Part shown: piece by piece, positions 10,837 through 22,824 of the stretch
How the letters are laid out: the number at the start of each line of letters is the position of its first letter
Numbering within the stretch: the stretch's first letter is position 1
Assembly (NCBI GenBank): GCA_030068075.1
Contig: CM057824.1
Location: 129,880,414-129,944,413, forward strand
Source: Paguma larvata
Taxonomy: Eukaryota; Chordata; Mammalia; Carnivora; Viverridae
DNA length: 64,000 bases
Direction of reading: 5' to 3'
Position numbers and translations under genes: made by a program
The notes under the pieces: model-generated
Told to the model about the DNA's origin: nothing
What the model saw: only the letters and a program-made list of their open reading frames with translations
Databases searched by the model: none

Positions 10837-12659
10837 AACCCTTTATTTTATAAATCAGAGCATTTTTAATTATTTTAAATGTCATTGCATAACACTATTG
10901 CTTGAAAGTTTAGGGGAAAAGGAAAATAAATATATGTAACTTTTGATTGAAAGTTTGGGGGAAAAGAGAAATACATGTAAATTAAATATTTCTTTGGTTC
11001 CCTGTGAATTCTAGGAGAAATAATGTATAAAATGAGTCCAAATTGTTAGCTAAATTAGAAGCTGTTCAAATTAACCAGGCATTTTCCCCCTACTTCCAAA
11101 AAGAATCAAAGAAGTCCAAATACTGCCATAAAAATTGATACAGTGAAACCATCACACATATGGTTTTATCAGAACATATTGTCTTTCCTGAGTGAAAATA
11201 AGCTCCTTCTGAGAATAAAAATCTGAACAGAAATCCCATTCTTGATTATCTGCAAAAGCTACAAAGGCACTTATGGGCCTATTCAACCATCAGAGAGGCA
11301 GAATTTTAGGGAAGTCCATTCCTGGAATGTATCTTTATTTCCTGATGTGCTTATTGCCGATGTTATTTTAGCTGTTAGAGTATCTTAAAGACATAAAAGC
11401 AGTTGGCTAGATGTTCTAAAGATGATGGCAGTAGCCTGCAGCTTACATAAACACTATAGGGTCCATGGACATAGTCGCAATAAAGCAGAACATCGAAAAC
11501 ACAGCTTATATAAAACTTAATACCCTCAGCCCGGAAGATACTTTTAAACATTTGCTAAAATTACTTTAGAAGCAGGCATGTTCACTATAAAATCATCGTA
11601 ATGGCGAAATAAAGCAGGGGGACAGAATAAAACGTAAGAAATTCTCTCAAACAATTCTATTTAAGCATCTAAATAACAACCGGGGTTATCTCGATGCAAT
11701 TTACAAAGTTCCTTTACATGAAGATCTCATTTATAGCTTTCTGGTATAGCTAATTATCTTATTAAATTTCAAATTGTTCCCCAAAGCTCTTAAGTTTCTG
11801 TAATATCCAAAGGAGTCTCTAACCTATTTGCCTTCCAGATATGTGTGTTTGGGTGCGTGTGCTACTATCTTTTAAGTAAGATTAGTTCACGTGTTACCCC
11901 TAAAACCTGCGTGCATGTTTGTTGGCAGTTTATTTTATGTAGAGTACAATGCTTATTATTGATGGGGCATTATTGTTCAGAAGGAAGACTCGGTAGTACT
12001 GGAAGAAGAAAAATTGTCAAAGTTAATTAGCAGATGTTTGTGATTAGTAAATTTGAGTAAGATAACTGAATCCAGACTTGCTTGGAACCAAACTGTCTGG
12101 GTATTCTTTCATCGAATGGACACTTTCTCATCAGTTCCTATAAAAGAAGTACAATTGAGGGGGAATGTTCTCCCTCATGAACTTGACCCCATATTGCACA
12201 CCTAGAGCTTCTTAGCCTATAGGACCTATTTCCAGGGAACAGTGGGATGATCTCTTACTGACCTTATTTTTGTGAGCTTTCACTTTCTTCCGTGAAGTCT
12301 AATTCCTTCCCGCATTCAGCATAAAGTTTTGGAATTGACACTGAGTCTGGTACTTAGCAGGTGGTGACCATAAAGGGGCCTACCTTGTACAATAAGCTGA
12401 AAACCTAAAAGTGAATATATATATATTCATATACATATACACATGCTTAATTTTTTAAAAGAATTTATTATCCTGTGGAGATGGTTAATCATATTTCCTT
12501 TGTAAATACAAGTCATTATGTCTGGAAATGCTTAGAATAAAAATCATGCTTGCTTTGCTTGGCCTTCTACTTCCTACTATGTAGAAAACAACAGAATGCC
12601 GTATCATCTTTAGCAAAAACAACAAAAAATTCAGTAGCCTACAAAATCTTTTTTTTTCT
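10837..12659. other. Unassigned AT-rich sequence with a small AT palindrome
   Basis: No gene or repeat recognised. GAATATATATATATTCATATACATATAC at about 12413-12440 contains a short AT palindrome (GAATATATATATATTC), typical of neutral microsatellite drift. Confidence 0.5.
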
Positions 12660-13440
12660 TTTAAAGCTCATCAGATGACTAAGGTTGCAAGGCCCCCTTG
12701 AAATCCAAAGAATGGGTGGCAATTCAGAGAGATAGGGTGGGGAGACAAGATAAATGAGGTGGCCTCCTCTAGGCAGATCTGAAGGGAGAAGAGGTGCCTA
12801 TAGAGGCAGGAAATCAAACAACTGAAAATTCAAATTCTTAAAGTTGTGGGTAGCTTAAGGATTTAGAATCCCAGGAAATTCCCCAAGCAAGGGAAGTCAG
12901 CCACCACTCCATGACTCATTTGTATATTCTTCCACCAATGGTTTACAAGGAAGGTTAGTGGTTGGGTAAGAGGCTTGAGGGAGAAGTGCCCTCCATGGTG
13001 GAGATAGGCAGGGAGTTCCCAGGTAAAAGCAGCAGAACTTAGAGGAAGCTCTCTGGACATTGGAGTCTGTCTGCATAAGTTTAAGGTAGTGGTTGACTAT
13101 CACAGAGAGACAAATACCATGTCTGTGTACCAGACATTTCTCTGATATGAGACAAAAGCCATCTCATAGGGGACAAGAAACCTGTTCACTCCCAGGACTC
13201 TGCACTGACTTGAGGCAGAAGCCCTCTGCCTCAGAGAACTCTTGGCCTAGGCTCTGCACTGAGTAGTAGGAAAAGGTTGACTACCAAACTGGTAGGGTCA
13301 GGACTGCTAAGAAGGCCTCTTCCAGAAGGTTTGGGTACACAAGTCCTGCCTAAGACTAAGGCCAAGGCAGGAAAATTAAACAACCTCTCCTCATAAGCTG
13401 TGAGCCAGCCCTGAGTACTAGGAAAACACGTACATACACA
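12660..13440 (+). repeat. GC-richer block, probably 5' region of an old L1/HAL1
   Basis: This block is clearly more GC-rich than its neighbours, with purine-rich text and phrases such as GAGGCAGAAGCCCTCTGCCTCAGAG and CTAAGGCCAAGGCAGGAAAATTAAACAACC. These recall the 5' part of old L1/HAL1-type elements. It runs directly into recognisable L1 ORF2 sequence at about 13450 on the same strand, which supports a single old element. The assignment is from memory and weak. Minus-strand frames of 65-70 codons here have no domain signature. Confidence 0.35.
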
Positions 13441-13449
13441 CAACTAAAA

Positions 13450-13960
13450 AATTACAGAATATCCCTCATACAGATGCACATAGAAATCCTTAGCATAACA
13501 TTACAAAATAAAATTCAATAATATTTAAAAAACTAATACTCCATGATTGAATTAGATTTGTCCCATAAATTCAGGATTAGTTTACCATATAATAATTAAT
13601 GTAACTTGCCACATTAGCAGATTAAAAATGTAAGATCTTATGATCATTTAAATTGATGTAGAAAATCCATTCGATGAAACCTAAGAATAGAAAAAATTTT
13701 TTTTCTCAACTTTATGTAAATGGACATTTACAAAGAAGCTACAGCTCATGTCATCTTTTACCATCGATAACTTTTTCACTAGTACTAGGAACACCACAAG
13801 GATGTCCACCATTTTCTCACATAGCATTGTATTGGAAATATAAGGCAGTGCCATAACACAGGAACAAAAAGCATGTTGAATATAATTAAAAAGGAAATTT
13901 TGAGGAGTAGATGTCTGTATGCACAGAAAATCCTAAAAATTCTACAAGAGACCACAACTT
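13450..13960 (+). pseudogene. Old L1 ORF2 reverse-transcriptase-region fossil, plus strand
   Basis: DNA-level similarity to the L1 ORF2 reverse transcriptase core is visible: CAGATTAAAAATGTAAGATC, TTATGATCATTTAAATTGATG, CAGAAAATCCTAAAAATTCTAC, and GGAACACCACAAGGATGTCCACC, which corresponds to the segment before the catalytic FADD box in L1. Stops and frameshifts break every frame. It is followed by L1 3' UTR, with much of ORF2 deleted between them. L1 ORF2p normally supplies endonuclease and reverse transcriptase for retrotransposition; this copy is dead. Confidence 0.7.
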
Positions 13961-14503
13961 GGAAGTTGCATACAAAATTTAACAAGCAATTGCCATATGA
14001 CCCAATAATTCTACTCTTGGGCATTTATCTGAGAGAAATGAAGACCTACATTCACACAAAACCCTGTACATAAATGTTTACAAGTACACAAATGAAGCTT
14101 TATAATAGCCCCAAACTTGGAGACGACCCAAATGTCCTTCGTTGGTGAATGATTCAACAAACTAGTTCATCCATAGAATACTATTCAGCCAAAAACAAAC
14201 AAAAAAACAAAAAAAAGAACCAATTGTCGATACACACAAATTGGATCAATCTATTAAGAACTATGTTGAGAGTAGTCAATCTGAAAAGATTGTATAGTAT
14301 ATAATCCCCTACATATAATATTCTTGAATTGACAAAATCCCAGAAATAGAGAACAGATTACTGGGTGCTAGAGTTGGGAGGTAGGGGCAAGGAACTGCAA
14401 AAGGACACCACTAGGGATCCTGGCAGAACTGTTTGGCGTTTCAGTGCATCAATGTCCATATTCTAGTGATGATATTCTAGGGTTTTGAAAACATTGTCTT
14501 TGA
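13961..14503 (+). repeat. Old L1 3' UTR, plus strand
   Basis: Sense-strand L1 3' UTR phrases: AAGCAATTGCCATATGACCC, ATTCTACTCTTGGGCATTTATC, GACCCAAATGTCCTTCGTTGG, GAATACTATTCAGCC, CAGATTACTGGGTGCTAGAGTTGGG and GGATCCTGGCAGAACTG. It continues the element at 13450-13960 and is cut at its right end by a SINE. Confidence 0.8.
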
Positions 14504-14720
14504 GGGGACACCCAAGTGGCCCAGTCGGTTAAGCATCTGACTTCAGCTCAAGTCATGATCTCATGGCTCATGGTTTTGAACCCTGCATTAGGCTCTGTGC
14601 TGAAAGCTCAAAGCCTGAAGCCTGCTTTGGATTCTGTCTCCTGTCTCTCTCTGCCCCTCTACCACTCACCTCTCTCTCTCTCTCAAACATAAATAAACAT
14701 TAAACAAAAATTTTTTTAAG
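14504..14720 (+). mobile_element. CAN SINE, plus strand
   Basis: Head GGGGACACCCAAGTGGCCCAG, then CTGACTTCAGCTCAAGTCATGATCTCATGG, a degenerate B box, GCCTGAAGCCTGCTTTGGATTCTG, CT tract and ATAAATAAACATTAAACAAAAA tail. No clear flanking duplication. It is moderately diverged and lies at the end of the old L1. Confidence 0.9.
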
Positions 14721-14721
14721 A

Positions 14722-15117
14722 ATTAAAAGAAATATATTTTCATTGGGTAAAAGGTATGAAAGATCTCTCTGTATTTCTTAGAACTGACTGCAAGTGAATA
14801 ATCATCTCAAAATACCTTATAAATCAAATTTGTAAAACTGGATATTTCAAAATAATGGCTGTCTTATTTCAAAAATTTTAGAATTTATTACATATCTTTT
14901 TTTTCAAAATTTAAGAGTGCTTATTCCCTAGATATGTGTTATTTCAAAGAGATTACTATTGTGGTTTATATATAATTTTATCATCTTAATATACATTTTC
15001 TGTTGTCCATATCATTAATTAAATGTGGTAAGTTAGGTCAAGTTGACTTGCGATCATTATTAATTGTACTTCATTTTCATATTTATTTCAGTATTCTACC
15101 AAATTAAATGCGGCACT
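14722..15117. other. Unassigned AT-rich sequence
   Basis: Nothing recognised. Confidence 0.5.
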
Positions 15118-15331
15118 TTATTTTATATTTTAAGTTTATTTGTTTTCAGAGAGAGCGAGCACACCAAGCAGGGGAGGGGGAGAGACAGAGGGAGAGAGAG
15201 AGAATCTGAATCAGGCTCCAGGCTCTGAGGTGTTAGCACAGAGCCCAACATGGGGCTTGAACTTAGAAACTGTGAGATTATGACCTGAGTTGAAGTCCAA
15301 TGCTTAATTAACTGAGCCACCTAGGTGCCCC
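15118..15331 (-). mobile_element. CAN SINE (older), minus strand
   Basis: T-rich tail with TTAAGTTTATTTG, GA tract 15153-15205, CAGGCTCCAGGCTCTGAGG, GGGGCTTGAACTTAGAAAC and head complement CTGAGCCACCTAGGTGCCCC. The element is diverged and no clean duplication was found. The frame across it is a SINE by-product. Confidence 0.9.
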
Positions 15332-16949
15332 TAAAAAAATAATAATAATAAATTAATTTAGAAAATAAAAAGAGATACTACATCTTAATGTTTATTTAAC
15401 ATATTCTTGATTTTGATTCTTTTTTAAATAAAACAAGTTGAAAAGTGATCAGCTTTCCAAAATGTATAATTCAGCTCAAACCGTTGAGCTGTCAGCCTAA
15501 ATTTTAATATTTACCTATATGTCTTACCTTTGACCAAGAGCATATTTGTTTTCATTAATGGTTTTCTTCTGGTTTAAATGTTAAGTAAGTACTTTCAGCT
15601 ACCTGGAACACAGAAACATGATTAATAAAACAGGGCAGAGTAAACATATTACATTCATTAGTTGTGTAAATTAATTAATTGCCCAGAACTGAGTGTGGTT
15701 TTTATTCATATCTTCCAATATGTAACAGGAAGTTGGATCACTTTTCTTTGGTGATATAATATGGAATGTATCCCCTGTTTTAGAAATTACTTTTTTGAAA
15801 GATTTTCCCCCAGATTTAAAGTGTATGTGTGTGTGTGTATGTATATGTATTTATATTAATACCCAGAGATTCATCAACTTACAAAAATATCTGATGCTTA
15901 GCGACAATGGACCTAAATGTCAGTAACTTTAACTGTGTGTATATATGTATATTACCCCCATATATATATATATATATATGTATATATAATTTATTTACTG
16001 AAAATATAAATTAAACTATTTTGAAAATATTACTTTAGAGAATTTCTTCTTAGGTCTAGTCAAAAGCAGTCGTCTGCATGTGCTTGAAACTTACTTATGG
16101 TGGAGAAGATATGAAAAGGAAGAAGTTTTAGCCAGACTTTTCCTCAGTCTCATAAAACTGAGGAATATGAACTGCATAATCTTTACTATTCTTTAACGCC
16201 AACTTTGTTTTGAAAACGAAAAGCGTGTGTCCTACACCATGTCTTTATCTAGTCCGCCGCTGGATGGGAAAACAAGAGAAGATGCAAGCAATACTTATTT
16301 TACTTTTACGAATATATGTCCAACCCTATTTAAGCAGCATTGTCAGGGCCATTGGAAAAGGAGGATCCTGGGTCTCTAGTATGTTTCTACCTCGTAACCA
16401 TTGTGTACATTTTGGCAGGTTACTTAAGTGCTATAACATGACGATAATGGTCATGTCTTATACCAGTTATAGTGATTGAAGGCCATCCTGTGGTAAATTA
16501 TCCACCAGGGTTTGTAGGAACAGAGACTGGAGGTGAATTAACCTGCTGACCTCTTACTTTGCTTCACTTGTCCCTATAGATATGCAGACATATTTAAGAA
16601 GATAAAATTGTCAAGTTCTTTGTTTCATGTAAAAATTACATAGGAAAACAAATTAACATATGTTTTTAGTCAGGTATTCTATTGAAACTCTGCTTAGCTC
16701 TTTAACGTACAAAGAGATTGTATATGCATTATTCTTTGGGATATGAGAGAGCTCTTAAAGCATTCTCTTTGGGACAGAGAAATGTGATCAGAGGTAAGGT
16801 ACCACTTGTGGGAAGAAACTTTAATATCTAATACCCAGTTTATTATCATCCATTTCCTCTACCATAGAGACTGATATATCCCAAGTGGTGAAGTTCCAAT
16901 ACCTATATACCTAAGTAGGACTGACAGGAAACAGAACTACCCATTTAAT
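15332..16949. other. Unassigned sequence with dinucleotide tracts
   Basis: No gene or transposon recognised. It holds a GT-rich tract at about 15820-15852 and an uninterrupted TA run at about 15961-15978. The 89-codon plus frame at 16210-16479 has no recognisable domain. Confidence 0.5.
15820..15990. repeat. Microsatellites: (GT)n and (TA)n
   Basis: GTGTATGTGTGTGTGTGTATG at about 15822-15842 and TATATATATATATATATATG at about 15961-15980, separated by unique sequence. Confidence 0.8.
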
Positions 16950-17448
16950 AAATAAATAGCCACTATCTAAAATGTAAATGAAATTAGTGACAGTGGATTA
17001 TAGCTGAAAGAGAGCAAGACACTCTCTACAGCGCAATACATGGAGAAACCCCCAAACCAAAAAGAGAGGCGAAAACAATTCTACGGCTTTTGGAAGCCCC
17101 TGGCATCTAGAGATATAGCCAGTTCCTAGCCATAATAACAAATACACTAAAGCCCTATTTACCTCACATTTTACATATAACAGATACAGTTTTCAACAAC
17201 ATAAATTATGAGACATGCCAAAAGGCAAGAAAATTATGGTGTGAAGAAATAGGCAGCCCCAGAACCAGACTTGCATATGACACAGATGTTGGAATTATTA
17301 GAAAGGGAATTTAAATAACTGATATTATCAGGGTTATCATGCAAAAAGTGGACCACATGCAAGAACAGATGGGTAATGCAAGCAGATACATGCAAACTCT
17401 AAAAAGCATGAAAAGCAAATGCTAGAATTATAAACAAAAATAAAAACC
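16950..17448 (+). repeat. HAL1/L1 5' part, plus strand (left half, split by an ERV)
   Basis: Sense-strand HAL1-type text: GACACAGATGTTGGAATTATTAG, AAAGGGAATTTAAATAACTG, AAAGTGGACCACATGCAAGAACAGATGGGTAATG, AAGCATGAAAAGCAAATGCTAGAA. The element resumes at 18603 after the ERV insertion. It corresponds to the start of an ORF1-like coding region but has stops throughout. Confidence 0.75.
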
Positions 17449-18233
17449 TGTGACAAACCAGAGATTCCTGCCGGAGACCGTCCTGAGGGAGGCCAGCTCC
17501 TGCTTCAGGAATTCCGGCAGGTCCAGGGTTCCCTGCGTGAGGGCTGGTCTAGAACAAATGACGCGGAGTCAGTCTCGTATCAGGACTGCCTGAAGTTTAT
17601 TATTCTTTTAGGGTTTTAATAATTTTTTTCCAGGCACAGCAAGTATACGTTTTGTAAAGATAGACAGAATGAGATCATTCCAACTTCTCAAGGTTCCCAG
17701 TAAAAAAACTGACTAAAATGACCTTCACACTTCTTAGGATTACAAAGGATACTTGTTTTCTAGATTACATAGAATGTTTAAACAATCAGTATATGAGGGA
17801 AAAAATAGCTCACATGTAGTCAAAGCATAACTAGTGGATACATTTTGGTAAATATTATGGATTGAAAGAATAAGAACAAAGTATACAGATATCAGTCAAA
17901 GACTTTGACTACAGTTGAAAGACTATGTGAAAACCATGTTTAAAGTTACTCCCTAAGATTATTTATTATCTCTTGACCATTAATAGTATCTTAACCCAAA
18001 GTCTGCAGCAATTACCACATTCCTGAGGGTCGGGTTGCACTCTTGAATATAGTGAGAAAAGATTAAGAATTATATTTTATGTTATTACTATTGAATGATT
18101 TTCTTTTTATTTCTACAGTAATCAACACTATATGTCTCTAAGGCTTGTAACACTAAATAAACAGGTCAGAACCTATTCCGGCTGCGGGAGGGGGGGCACT
18201 GGAGCCATTTTGCTTCGCCCTGCAGCTACCACA
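17449..18233 (-). mobile_element. Retroviral LTR (3' LTR of an ERV fragment), minus strand
   Basis: In minus orientation it begins TGTGGTAGCTGCAGGGCG and ends CTGGTTTGTCACA, so the ends are TG...CA with short inverted repeats TGTG/CACA. AATAAA in AAGAATAATAAACTTCAGG (plus about 17596-17610) lies about 160 bp before the 3' end, as in an R/U5 layout. The length (785 bp) and layout resemble the solo LTR at 3212, but the sequences differ. Unlike that LTR, this one is followed on its upstream side by apparent internal sequence (18234-18602). Class II affiliation is an inference from layout. Confidence 0.7.
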
Positions 18234-18602
18234 GCAGGGGCTTTTCTTGAGAGTTCTTCTTAGACCCAGGTTAATGATATTTCTTAGGCCCTGCACAGAT
18301 TTTCCTGCTAGCCCCACAGCGAATGTGCCTGTCTTAGGTTGTCCCCTCTCTGAGGGATCTTACCCGTCACTGGCTAACCAGCCATCCTCTGGGGTCAAAC
18401 AGGGCAACTTGGATTGGAAACCATAGCTCCATGGCTTCCTTGCCCAGCACCAGGCTGTAGACACCCTTGCCTTCCAGCAGGGTCCAGGCTCTGGGCAAAT
18501 GGCCTTTGAACCTTAGGTCTTTACCCTGGGCATTGCCATCAGGGCTATTGTCTTCTGGTCTCCGGCAGATTCCTTCACCAGGTTCATCAATATACCTAAC
18601 AA
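18234..18602 (-). pseudogene. ERV internal fragment with an open frame next to the LTR
   Basis: This GC-rich block lies directly upstream (minus sense) of the LTR and ends sharply where HAL1 resumes. A minus frame is open across 18367-18602 (about 78 codons). Its further extension to 18708 lies in HAL1 and is accidental. The frame has a short GKG...W.P pattern (GKGVYS, then ELWFPI) that weakly recalls the C-terminal SH3-like domain of retroviral integrase, but it could equally be an envelope end or unrelated. No protease, polymerase catalytic or envelope motif is visible. The 18602 edge reads CTAACA on the plus strand, so the minus sense begins TGTTAGG. The provirus is 5'-truncated or deleted and cannot be functional. 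Confidence 0.4.
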
Positions 18603-18904
18603 AACTAAGGAAAGAATCAGTGAGCTTTAAGTAGAGGTCAGTAGAAACTTTCCAATCTGGAACACAAAGAGAAAAAAAAAAAGAGAGAGAACTGACCAGA
18701 ATGTTCACATTAGTGGACTACTACAAAAGATATAATATATGTATAACTTAAATACCAGAAAAAGAGAGAATGAAACAAAAGAAATATTTAAAATAATAAT
18801 GGCCAAGAACTTTGTAAAGTTAAGGGCAGACACCAAATCACACATCCAGGAATTTCAGAGAATACCACAAGCTTGAGGTGGATAGAAATCCCCACCTTGA
18901 TGTT
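18603..18904 (+). repeat. HAL1/L1 ORF1 region, plus strand (right half)
   Basis: Continues the HAL1 of 16950-17448: GAGGAAAGAATCAGTGAGCT-like sequence at about 18609, GACTACTACAAAAGATATAATATATG, AATAATGGCCAAGAACTTTG, GGGCAGACACCAAATCACACATCCAGGAATTTCAGAG. These match the RNA-binding part of ORF1 in HAL1/L1. About 50 bp of consensus appears to be missing at the ERV junction. Confidence 0.75.
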
Positions 18905-20389
18905 CCCATAACCTTCGTGGGAGTGACTGCTCCTACAACTGTAGTGGTGCTTTAAGACAGAATCACCCCATTTCCCAAGGATGTAGTTGGAAGAGTGCTA
19001 TGCCAAACTGGCCAGGGTTCTGAAGTTCATAATTTTTTGATTCACTTACATATGCCCTTTCTCTTGGCACAAATATGCTCCCAAAAAAACTAGTTCAGAT
19101 CACTAATTGGTTAGGATCACTACCTCACAAACCTCACAAAATCTATTATAGTCTTCCCACTCATCCCACTTACGTCTCTCTTAATTTTATTCCAGGGGCT
19201 CTTTTTTTCCTTCAGGGTCTTCCTCTGGTTTCATGCAGTTCCATCTGACCCAGGTTTCTTAAATTTGACTCCCAGTGAGCAGGAGTCTCTGTTCCCTCAC
19301 AGAAAGCTCCTGGTTTCTACCTAAGGAGGAGGTTGATCTCCTCCCTCACCACCACCTATGAACACAACATACAAGCACAGACACTTGCCAAAGCACCTGT
19401 TCTTTTTTAAGGCTGGGTAACATGAAGAAGAGCATTTTATGTGACCATTGCTGAACAAAAGTGGTCCTTCAGGTAAATACCATGTAAATTTTAAAGATAA
19501 TTAACTAGGAACTGATTTCACATTTATGCGGGGAAAAGATCTACCTCATCAGGCCACCCATGAAAATTAGGTGACTATTTAGGCTTAATGATTGGTCCTA
19601 AATTTGCTTTTTAACAACTCTGCATTTATGAACATGTGGTTTAGCTATATACTTTGCAGAAAACAAGAGAAGAAAAAATTCTTATGTTTTTCAAAACTCA
19701 CTTATGAATGGAACAGGGCAGTTAAATAAATTCGCAGATTTAGGGGGATCAATGTCATACAGATAATGGCAGTACCCAAGAAAGCTGTGTTTAAAAGATC
19801 AGTGGTCCAGTGTGAAAATGGAGAACACTATTGCTTAAAGGATTCACAAAAGAAAAAGAATCAATAATGGAGACAAACAATGACCTACAGAGAAATAGGA
19901 AACTAATGACATCAGTGGGATAATGGAGATTTTTAATAAATTTAGTGAAAGAGGAATCATTGGAGTTATGGAGATAGAATCTTGTGATGGATTGCTGAGG
20001 AAATAGATCATGAAAAGTTTCAAAAAGTTTTGTAGATTGTGACTTTGAGAATACTGAATTTATAGCAGAAATGAAGGTAAATCGAATAATGTCATAACTA
20101 CATGGTATGAGAAGATGATGCTAGGTTTGATCTATGTTTATGGATGGTTGTATTTGAAGGGCAAAGTTACAGAGGGTAAAACACAAATGTAGTCATAGGA
20201 GGTAAATATTTCTTATTTTTTCAATGATATCTTAGAATCTATTCCTGAGACACATAAAGGGAAGATATGGGAAAAAGTTAATGAATTTTGACTTACAATT
20301 TAGAAGTAGTTTTTTGGCTGAGGCTGTGATTATCCATAAATACTCCTTTCTCTCTGTCTCGGGCATATGACTTTCAGCCTGACATTGCA
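18905..20389. other. Unassigned sequence
   Basis: 18905-19410 is slightly GC-richer than its surroundings and pyrimidine-rich around 19140-19330, but no family or exon was recognised. 19411-20389 is ordinary AT-rich sequence. Confidence 0.5.
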
Positions 20390-20690
20390 TTCTCATATTA
20401 CCCTTGCTACTTGTGGCCATGTAAGCTAGTGCTTCCCAAAGGTACTTGGATAGTACTGATATATGCCATTTTGGTTCATGCTCTTAAAAGTAACACATAC
20501 ACTCTCTTAACCTTTTCTCCGTTTCTGTCTGAGAGATATTGAAAACTGTTACTTCTCTAGACCTTGAGGTGAAAGCTATTCTCTCAGCTCTGAATCATAT
20601 ACCATAGGACTAACACCCAAAATAACAGTGGAGGTGTCTCTTGTTTAAGCCACCATAACAGTGAGCTAATTTGTTAGTGTCACAAAACTC
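20390..20690 (+). repeat. Possible ancient MLT/MER-type element
   Basis: TTGCTACTTGTGGCCATGTAAGCTAGTGCTTCCCA at the left and GAGGTGTCTCTTGTTTAAGCCACC..TAATTTGTTAG at the right recall an old mammalian LTR or MER element whose sense end carries TTTAAGCCACTGAG. Divergence is high and the edges are uncertain. Confidence 0.35.
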
Positions 20691-22824
20691 CTGATAAAGC
20701 TCCCATAATGGACGTCCATTTTCATAATTCCATTAATGTATTTCTTATTGACATGCACAGACATCTAATATCTAAACTACATTCACATGATCAAATATAC
20801 AGTTACATATTTAACAATATGTTAACAGTTCAACACTCTTCTCCAGCATACATCAAAATACCTCTAACTAACCTTGTGTTGCAAAGTCGCACAAAAGATT
20901 TTCATTTTTTTAAAACTGACAGCTCTGAGTCAGTCAGGATCCCATGCAATGCTAGGATAAAATTGTCATTTTACTGCATACTTTGGTTGAGTATCAGTGA
21001 AGAACTTCAGTAACCACCTGAAACAAAGAAATTTAAATAATCCCCAATTCCTTTTGGTTTACATATATTCCAGTTATGCAAGGGAGTTATTAATCTTGAG
21101 CAGGTTCCTCTCAGCTGATTTCCCCCCTCCTGTCAAACCAAACCAAACAAAAATGCTATCACTCAATTCTTAGTTCTTTTATGTGAAATAAAAATAATTA
21201 CATATTTTAAGAATGCAAAAGCCTTTATACCATTGATGATGTTGTTACTTTTTAAATTATATTTCAGGATTTACAAAAGCTTTCACTACAAAAATATTTT
21301 CAAGATAGACTTGGGTTCTCTAACTGTGATAGCAGTAATAAGCAGAGGCTGGAGTTTTTAAAGTAGTCAATGAACTACATGGACGTGTACAGCCTTTATT
21401 TAACACCATTTGTTTGAGTCAAGATGGTGTTAAGCGTTTTTCAGTTTATTCTCCAGAGTGTACTGACCAAAGTCTAATCTCATGGAAAGGTAAATATAGC
21501 TGAAGCGTTTGGAGAGGTGATGGGAAATCAGTGCTCGAAAAGAGCACTTAGCTATGTTTTTAACGATAAATGTCAAAGAACAGAGTCCTAAGTGTTTCTT
21601 TCTGTTTCTGGAAAGTGTTCTGAATTTGAAAACCTTTCTTTGTATTTTCTCTTGGGTTCTGGGATGAAAAAAGATGGATAGCGAATTGACTTTTCAACAT
21701 TTACTGTCTTAGTATAGTTCCTTTTTTGAGTAGTAAGACCCTTATCTATGGTATCCTATTACATTTATCTACAATTATCTTTTAATTTTTAAAGTTTTTA
21801 TTTCTTACTAATTAAGGTCATTCCACATTTTTCATGTTCAAGGAGTTTCTAACTGAAATATATGTCCAGGTGTAGATTGGAGTAGATTCCCCTTGGATTA
21901 ATTCTGTTCTAGTATTTTCTGTTATGCAGGGCACAGTATCTGGCCTTTCAGCTCTTGGACAGAAATGGTAAACCGTGACTTCCAACACCATGCTCTTGAA
22001 AATGTTATCTGATACGTGGCTAAAATATATCATTGATAGTTTCCAGTATTTTATGTCTAGATTTATTTGTTAATTCAATAAACCTTTTCTGAGAACTTCT
22101 GTTAGCTATGTTACCATTTTAAGCTTCAGAGTTATAAAAATTTTAATGTGACCCACTGACCTCAGGAGTTACAAATACTATGCATTGGGAATTCAGGTAA
22201 TTGCCAACTTATCAGAGAGTCAAATAATTGCTATTATATGGAACCAGTACTTGGACTCCATGAGATGTCAAGCACATTACCCAAGTTCTCATGAAGATAA
22301 AAGAAGAAAATATTGAGAATAAATAAACAGTCTTCTTACAAAGTGTTAAATGAGTCTTTGAGTTGGGAGCTTTTATTCCAGTTACTAATTCCTCATTAAC
22401 TAAGTGGCGACTGGGTTTAGGTAGCATGGTTAATGGAATAGGTTGATTTCTCAAAAGCACACTAGTCCAGAATTCCTTAAACACACACTCAATGGCACAC
22501 GAACACAACCACACACATAAAGTTTCTAAAATGATGTGAGAACTAATGCCACTGAGTGCCAATGCAGATACACAAATATTTCCTCAGAAGCAGAATTTCT
22601 ATAGATTTCAGGTAATAGTCCTCTGCACTCATTACAGGAGATGTTTGGGATTGATTCTGTCAGAATCCCTGTTAACAGATAAACCTGTCATCTGTGTATT
22701 TCTGTTAAAATGGTCATCACTCAAGAAATAAGTCTATGTTTATTTATTCTCTTCCTACATTCTCATCTTCATGACTGATTAATGTTTTTCCTTCCATAAA
22801 CCAATCCTCTTTTTTTTAAGTCAT
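20691..22824. other. Unassigned AT-rich sequence
   Basis: No repeat or gene recognised. The 101-codon plus frame (20708-21013) and the 116-codon minus frame (22212-22562) have no domain signature, no GC rise and no convincing splice context. Confidence 0.5.

Noticed and set aside
18603..18708. N-terminal extension of the ERV frame (to 18708)
   Set aside because: This part lies in HAL1 sequence on the opposite strand, so the apparent start is accidental.
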